64,000 nucleotides of DNA from assembly GCF_001270745.1 (NCBI RefSeq), contig NZ_LFXL01000037.1, positions 34,602-98,601 of the forward strand, given 5' to 3'. The notes below the pieces were generated by a model, which had not been told where the DNA came from, did not search any database, and worked only from the letters and a program-made list of their open reading frames with translations. Within the stretch, counting starts at the first letter, position 1. Each line of letters starts with the position of its first letter. The stretch comes from Jiangella muralis. GTDB taxonomy: Bacteria; Actinomycetota; Actinomycetes; Jiangellales; Jiangellaceae. The position numbers and the translations under genes were made by a program. Below are positions 61,584-64,000 of the stretch, one piece after another.

Positions 61584-62804
61584 TCACCGAATGACCGTCA
61601 CGGTGTCGACGTCGACGGGCGGGTGATCGGCGGACGGTTCGGCGGCGTGGCCGATCGCGACCGCGCCGATGGGCGTCCAGCCGGGCGGGAGGTCCAGCGC
61701 CGACGTCGCCGCCGAGAGGGCGGGGTCGGGGAACAGCCAGGCGGACGCGAGACCCTCGGCGCCGAGCGCGATCAGCAGGTTCTCGACCGCCGCGCCCAGG
61801 CCGAGCAGCGCGTCGGACCCGTCGACCAGGCACGGGACGACGACGTACGGGGCGGCGCCCAGCAGTCCGGCGCCGTCCAGCCGTGACGCCAGCCGGCGGC
61901 GGGCCGCGTCGGATTCCAGCAAGACGAACCGCCACGGTGGGGTGTCGATCGGCCACGGCGCGGAGAACGCGGCGGCGACGGCCTGCCTGACCACAGCCGG
62001 ATCGACCGGCGCCGGCGTGAACGACGACGCCGTCCGCCGGCCCGTGACGGCGGCCCGCATCGCTTCGGGGGTGCCGAGCCGGAAGCGGTCCTCGGCGCTC
62101 GGCCGGATCAGCGCCGCGATGCCGTGGTCGTCCTCGCCGGGCTCCAGCAGCAGGTGCGGCAGTCCGCGCACGACGGCGACGGGGACACCGGACAGTTTGG
62201 CGCGCACCAGTTCCGACGCCGCCGCCAGTTCGTCGGCCAGCGCGACGACCGTGACGCCGAGGTCGTTGCCGTACGCGTCGACGCTGCCGCGCAGGTCGTC
62301 GACGGCGCGGATGCCGGCCGAGCCGACCGCGAAGTCGGCGACGCCGTTGCGCCACACCCGGCCCGCGGTGTCCGTCACGACCACGCCGACGCGGACGCCG
62401 TAGCGCTTCGCCAGGCCGTCGCGGAGGGCGCGGGCGGAGCCGTCCGGGTCGACCGGCAGCAGCACGATCGTGCCCTGCTCGACGTTCGACGCGTCGATGC
62501 CGGCGGCGGCCATGACGAAGCCGTGCCGGGTCTCGACGATGCGGGTGCGCCCGCGCGGCGTCGTCCACTCCGAGATCGTCCGCACCGCCTCGGCGTCGAT
62601 GGCGTCGTCGCGGTCGAGGCCGGTCGCGACGCGGCCCTCGGACTTGCTGACGATCTTGCTCGTGACGACGACGATGTCGCCGTCACGCAGGGTGTCGCCG
62701 GGCGGGGCCTGCTCGAGCGCCGTCGCCAGGATCTCGACGAGGTCGTCGCCGGGGCGGACCTCCGGGATGCCGGGCAGTCCGAACGCCTCGTAGCGGGCGC
62801 TCAC
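61584..62804 (-). CDS. fbiB: Coenzyme F420-0:L-glutamate ligase with nitroreductase domain
   Basis: 406 residues; GTG 62804 overlaps the fbiA stop (GTGA). The N-terminal CofE domain (1-240) has GDIVVVTSKIVSKSEGR, RHGFVMAAAGIDASN, VVVTDTAGRVWRNGVADFAVGSAG and GVPVAVVRG. The C-terminal FMN nitroreductase-type domain (about 245-400) has RRTASSFTPAPVD and GAAVENLLIALGAEGLASAW. Adds glutamates to the F420 precursor and, through the second domain, reduces the dehydro intermediate, as in other actinobacterial FbiB. Slightly shorter than the 448-residue mycobacterial form. Confidence 0.94.
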   Translation of the reverse strand: MSARYEAFGLPGIPEVRPGDDLVEILATALEQAPPGDTLRDGDIVVVTSKIVSKSEGRVATGLDRDDAIDAEAVRTISEWTTPRGRTRIVETRHGFVMAAAGIDASNVEQGTIVLLPVDPDGSARALRDGLAKRYGVRVGVVVTDTAGRVWRNGVADFAVGSAGIRAVDDLRGSVDAYGNDLGVTVVALADELAAASELVRAKLSGVPVAVVRGLPHLLLEPGEDDHGIAALIRPSAEDRFRLGTPEAMRAAVTGRRTASSFTPAPVDPAVVRQAVAAAFSAPWPIDTPPWRFVLLESDAARRRLASRLDGAGLLGAAPYVVVPCLVDGSDALLGLGAAVENLLIALGAEGLASAWLFPDPALSAATSALDLPPGWTPIGAVAIGHAAEPSADHPPVDVDTVTVIR

Positions 62805-63769
62805 CGGGTCCGCACCTCCTCGGCGAGGTCGAGTGCCGCGCGGGCCATGGTGGCGGTCGTGTCGGGGTCGGTCATCCAGAGCGGGACGGCGACGCAGCGG
62901 ACGCCGGCCGCCTCGACCTGTTGCGTGGCCGCCTCGTCGACGGTGTCGACCAGCCAGCCGTCCAGCAGGTCGGCGAACAACCCGGCGACCCCGGCCGCCG
63001 TCGTCGGCACGCCGATGGCCGTGAGCGTCGCATCGGCCATCCCTCTTACCGGTGAACCCCCGATGATCGGTGAGAGGCCGATCTTCGGGGCCTTCGCCGT
63101 GCGGACGGCGTCGCGGATGCCGGGGACGGCGAGGATCGGGCCGATGCTGACGACCGGGTTGGACGGCGGCAGCAGGATCACGTCGGCGCCGGCGATGGCG
63201 TCGAGGACGCCGGGGGCCGGCTTGGCGTGGTCGGCGCCCACGAGGACGATGCGGCGGGCGGGGATCTCGGCGTGCAGGCGGACCCACCATTCCTGGAAGT
63301 GGATCGCCTTCTCGCCGTCGTCTTCGGTCCCGACCACGACGTGAGTCTCGACCCGGTCGTCGGTCATCGGGAGGAGGCGGACGCCGGGCCGCCAGCGGTC
63401 GCAGAGCGCCTCGGTGACGGCCGACAGCGGGTAGCCGGCCGCGAGCATGCGGGTGCGGACGAGGTGGGTGGCGAGGTCGCGGTCGCCGAGCGTGAACCAC
63501 TGCGCCTCGGCCCCGTACGCGGCCAGCTCCTCCGCGACGGCGAACGTCTCGGCCGCGCGGCCCCACCCCTGAGACTCCTCGATGCCGCCGCCGAGCGTGT
63601 ACATGACGGTGTCGAGGTCGGGGCTGACGTGCAGCCCGTGCAGCGTGATGTCGTCGGCGGTGTTCCCGACGACGGTGACCTCGGCGTCGGGGACGGCTCG
63701 CAGCAGCCCCCGCAGGAACCTGGAGCCCCCGATGCCGCCGGCCAGCGCGGTGATCCTCAGCACAGCCAC
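62801..63769 (-). CDS. fbiA: 2-phospho-L-lactate/phosphoenolpyruvate transferase (CofD/FbiA)
   Basis: 322 residues from GTG 63769 (VAVLRITALAGGIGGSRFLRG); GTG 63763 is an alternative. Family marks: ALAGGIGGSRFLRGL, VGNTADDITLHGLHVSPDLDTVMYTL, LGDRDLATHL, PPSNPVVSIGPILAVPGIRDAV and IIGGSPVRGMAD. Joins the guanylyl-activated three-carbon unit to the 5-deazaflavin Fo to form F420-0 or its dehydro form. Overlaps fbiB by 4 bp. The genes fbiC and fbiD are not in the window. Confidence 0.94.
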   Translation of the reverse strand: MAVLRITALAGGIGGSRFLRGLLRAVPDAEVTVVGNTADDITLHGLHVSPDLDTVMYTLGGGIEESQGWGRAAETFAVAEELAAYGAEAQWFTLGDRDLATHLVRTRMLAAGYPLSAVTEALCDRWRPGVRLLPMTDDRVETHVVVGTEDDGEKAIHFQEWWVRLHAEIPARRIVLVGADHAKPAPGVLDAIAGADVILLPPSNPVVSIGPILAVPGIRDAVRTAKAPKIGLSPIIGGSPVRGMADATLTAIGVPTTAAGVAGLFADLLDGWLVDTVDEAATQQVEAAGVRCVAVPLWMTDPDTTATMARAALDLAEEVRTR

Positions 63770-63833
63770 GACCGTACCCGCTGCCAGGTGGGCGGCCCGC
63801 CCCGCGCCCGGTCAGCGAGACGCCGCCCCCGTT

Positions 63834-63889
63834 CCATGATCATCAACCTTTTGCGCTGACATGGCAGCCCAAAAGGTTGATGATCATGG
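63834..63889. repeat. Perfect 20-bp hairpin, repeat family 2, copy 2 (with half copy at 63930-63940)
   Basis: CCATGATCATCAACCTTTTG (63834-63853) pairs exactly with CAAAAGGTTGATGATCATGG (63870-63889) around a 16-bp loop. The same arms as at 13489-13544. A further CCATGATCATC at 63930-63940 after a similar C-rich lead looks like a degraded copy. It lies upstream of fbiA (start 63769); the rest of 63770-64000 shows no gene. Confidence 0.7.
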
Positions 63890-64000
63890 ACGGAGCCGGG
63901 GCGACGAGATCGCGGCGCCTGCCCCGCTTCCATGATCATCTCTCTGTCAAGATCCGGTGTGCCGGGTCCTGCTCGACGGGGCGGGTGCCGGTGTGAGTAC

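Overview
The window is high-GC DNA (roughly 70% or more) with GTG/TTG starts and many 4-bp ATGA/GTGA gene overlaps. It also carries coenzyme F420 genes (fbiA, fbiB), a TIGR03089-type protein and Tat-signal proteins. Together these point to an actinobacterium, probably a soil or marine filamentous type. The genus cannot be fixed from sequence alone.

Layout. 1-5.7 kb: a secreted metallophosphoesterase, acetoacetyl-CoA synthetase, a nucleotide-sugar dehydrogenase and a small-molecule kinase. 6-23.6 kb: a cell-surface glycan locus with the complete dTDP-L-rhamnose pathway (rfbB, rfbA, rfbC, rfbD). It also holds a secreted beta-helix/FG-GAP protein, a CehA-type metallohydrolase with a small coupled partner, a 1050-residue multi-domain glycosyltransferase, further glycosyltransferases and a membrane-anchored methyltransferase. 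23.9-34.2 kb: a giant RHS/YD-repeat secreted toxin with LamG domain, RHS core, Hint domain and toxin tip, followed by a translationally coupled immunity gene. The toxin reading frame is broken by one in-frame TAG. 34.5-48.5 kb: a second surface-glycan island with two MIP channels, two acyltransferase-SGNH proteins, an asparagine-synthetase-like/hydrolase fusion, glycosyltransferases, a second membrane methyltransferase and a sulfotransferase-like protein. 48.5-52 kb: a two-domain glycosyltransferase, a small coupled protein and a Tat-exported protein. 52-57.3 kb: a sugar ABC importer (binding protein plus two permeases) ending in a serine hydrolase, divergent from a LacI regulator. 57.4-58.4 kb: an MNT/HEPN pair with tandem palindromic operators. 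58.5-63.8 kb: a TIGR03089 protein, an uncharacterised protein, a DNA glycosylase, a GNAT, and fbiB/fbiA.

How it fits together. The rhamnose genes supply dTDP-rhamnose. The glycosyltransferases, acyl/SGNH proteins, sulfotransferase-like protein and methyltransferases would build and decorate an exported polymer. A three-gene module (glycosyltransferase-like gene on minus, glycosyltransferase 2 on plus, membrane methyltransferase on minus) occurs twice, about 22 kb apart, with the same gene order and orientation. In the first copy the glycosyltransferase-like protein has lost its catalytic Asp cluster. MIP and acyltransferase genes are also duplicated around the second copy.

Non-coding structure. 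Two families of long hairpin repeats lie mostly between convergent genes (5745-6022, 17822-18007 and 18250-18304; and 13489-13544, 63834-63889). The gap at 21.0-21.4 kb is a scar made of a DsbA-like fragment joined to an HxlR-regulator fragment. I saw no rRNA, tRNA, CRISPR array, prophage or intact insertion sequence.
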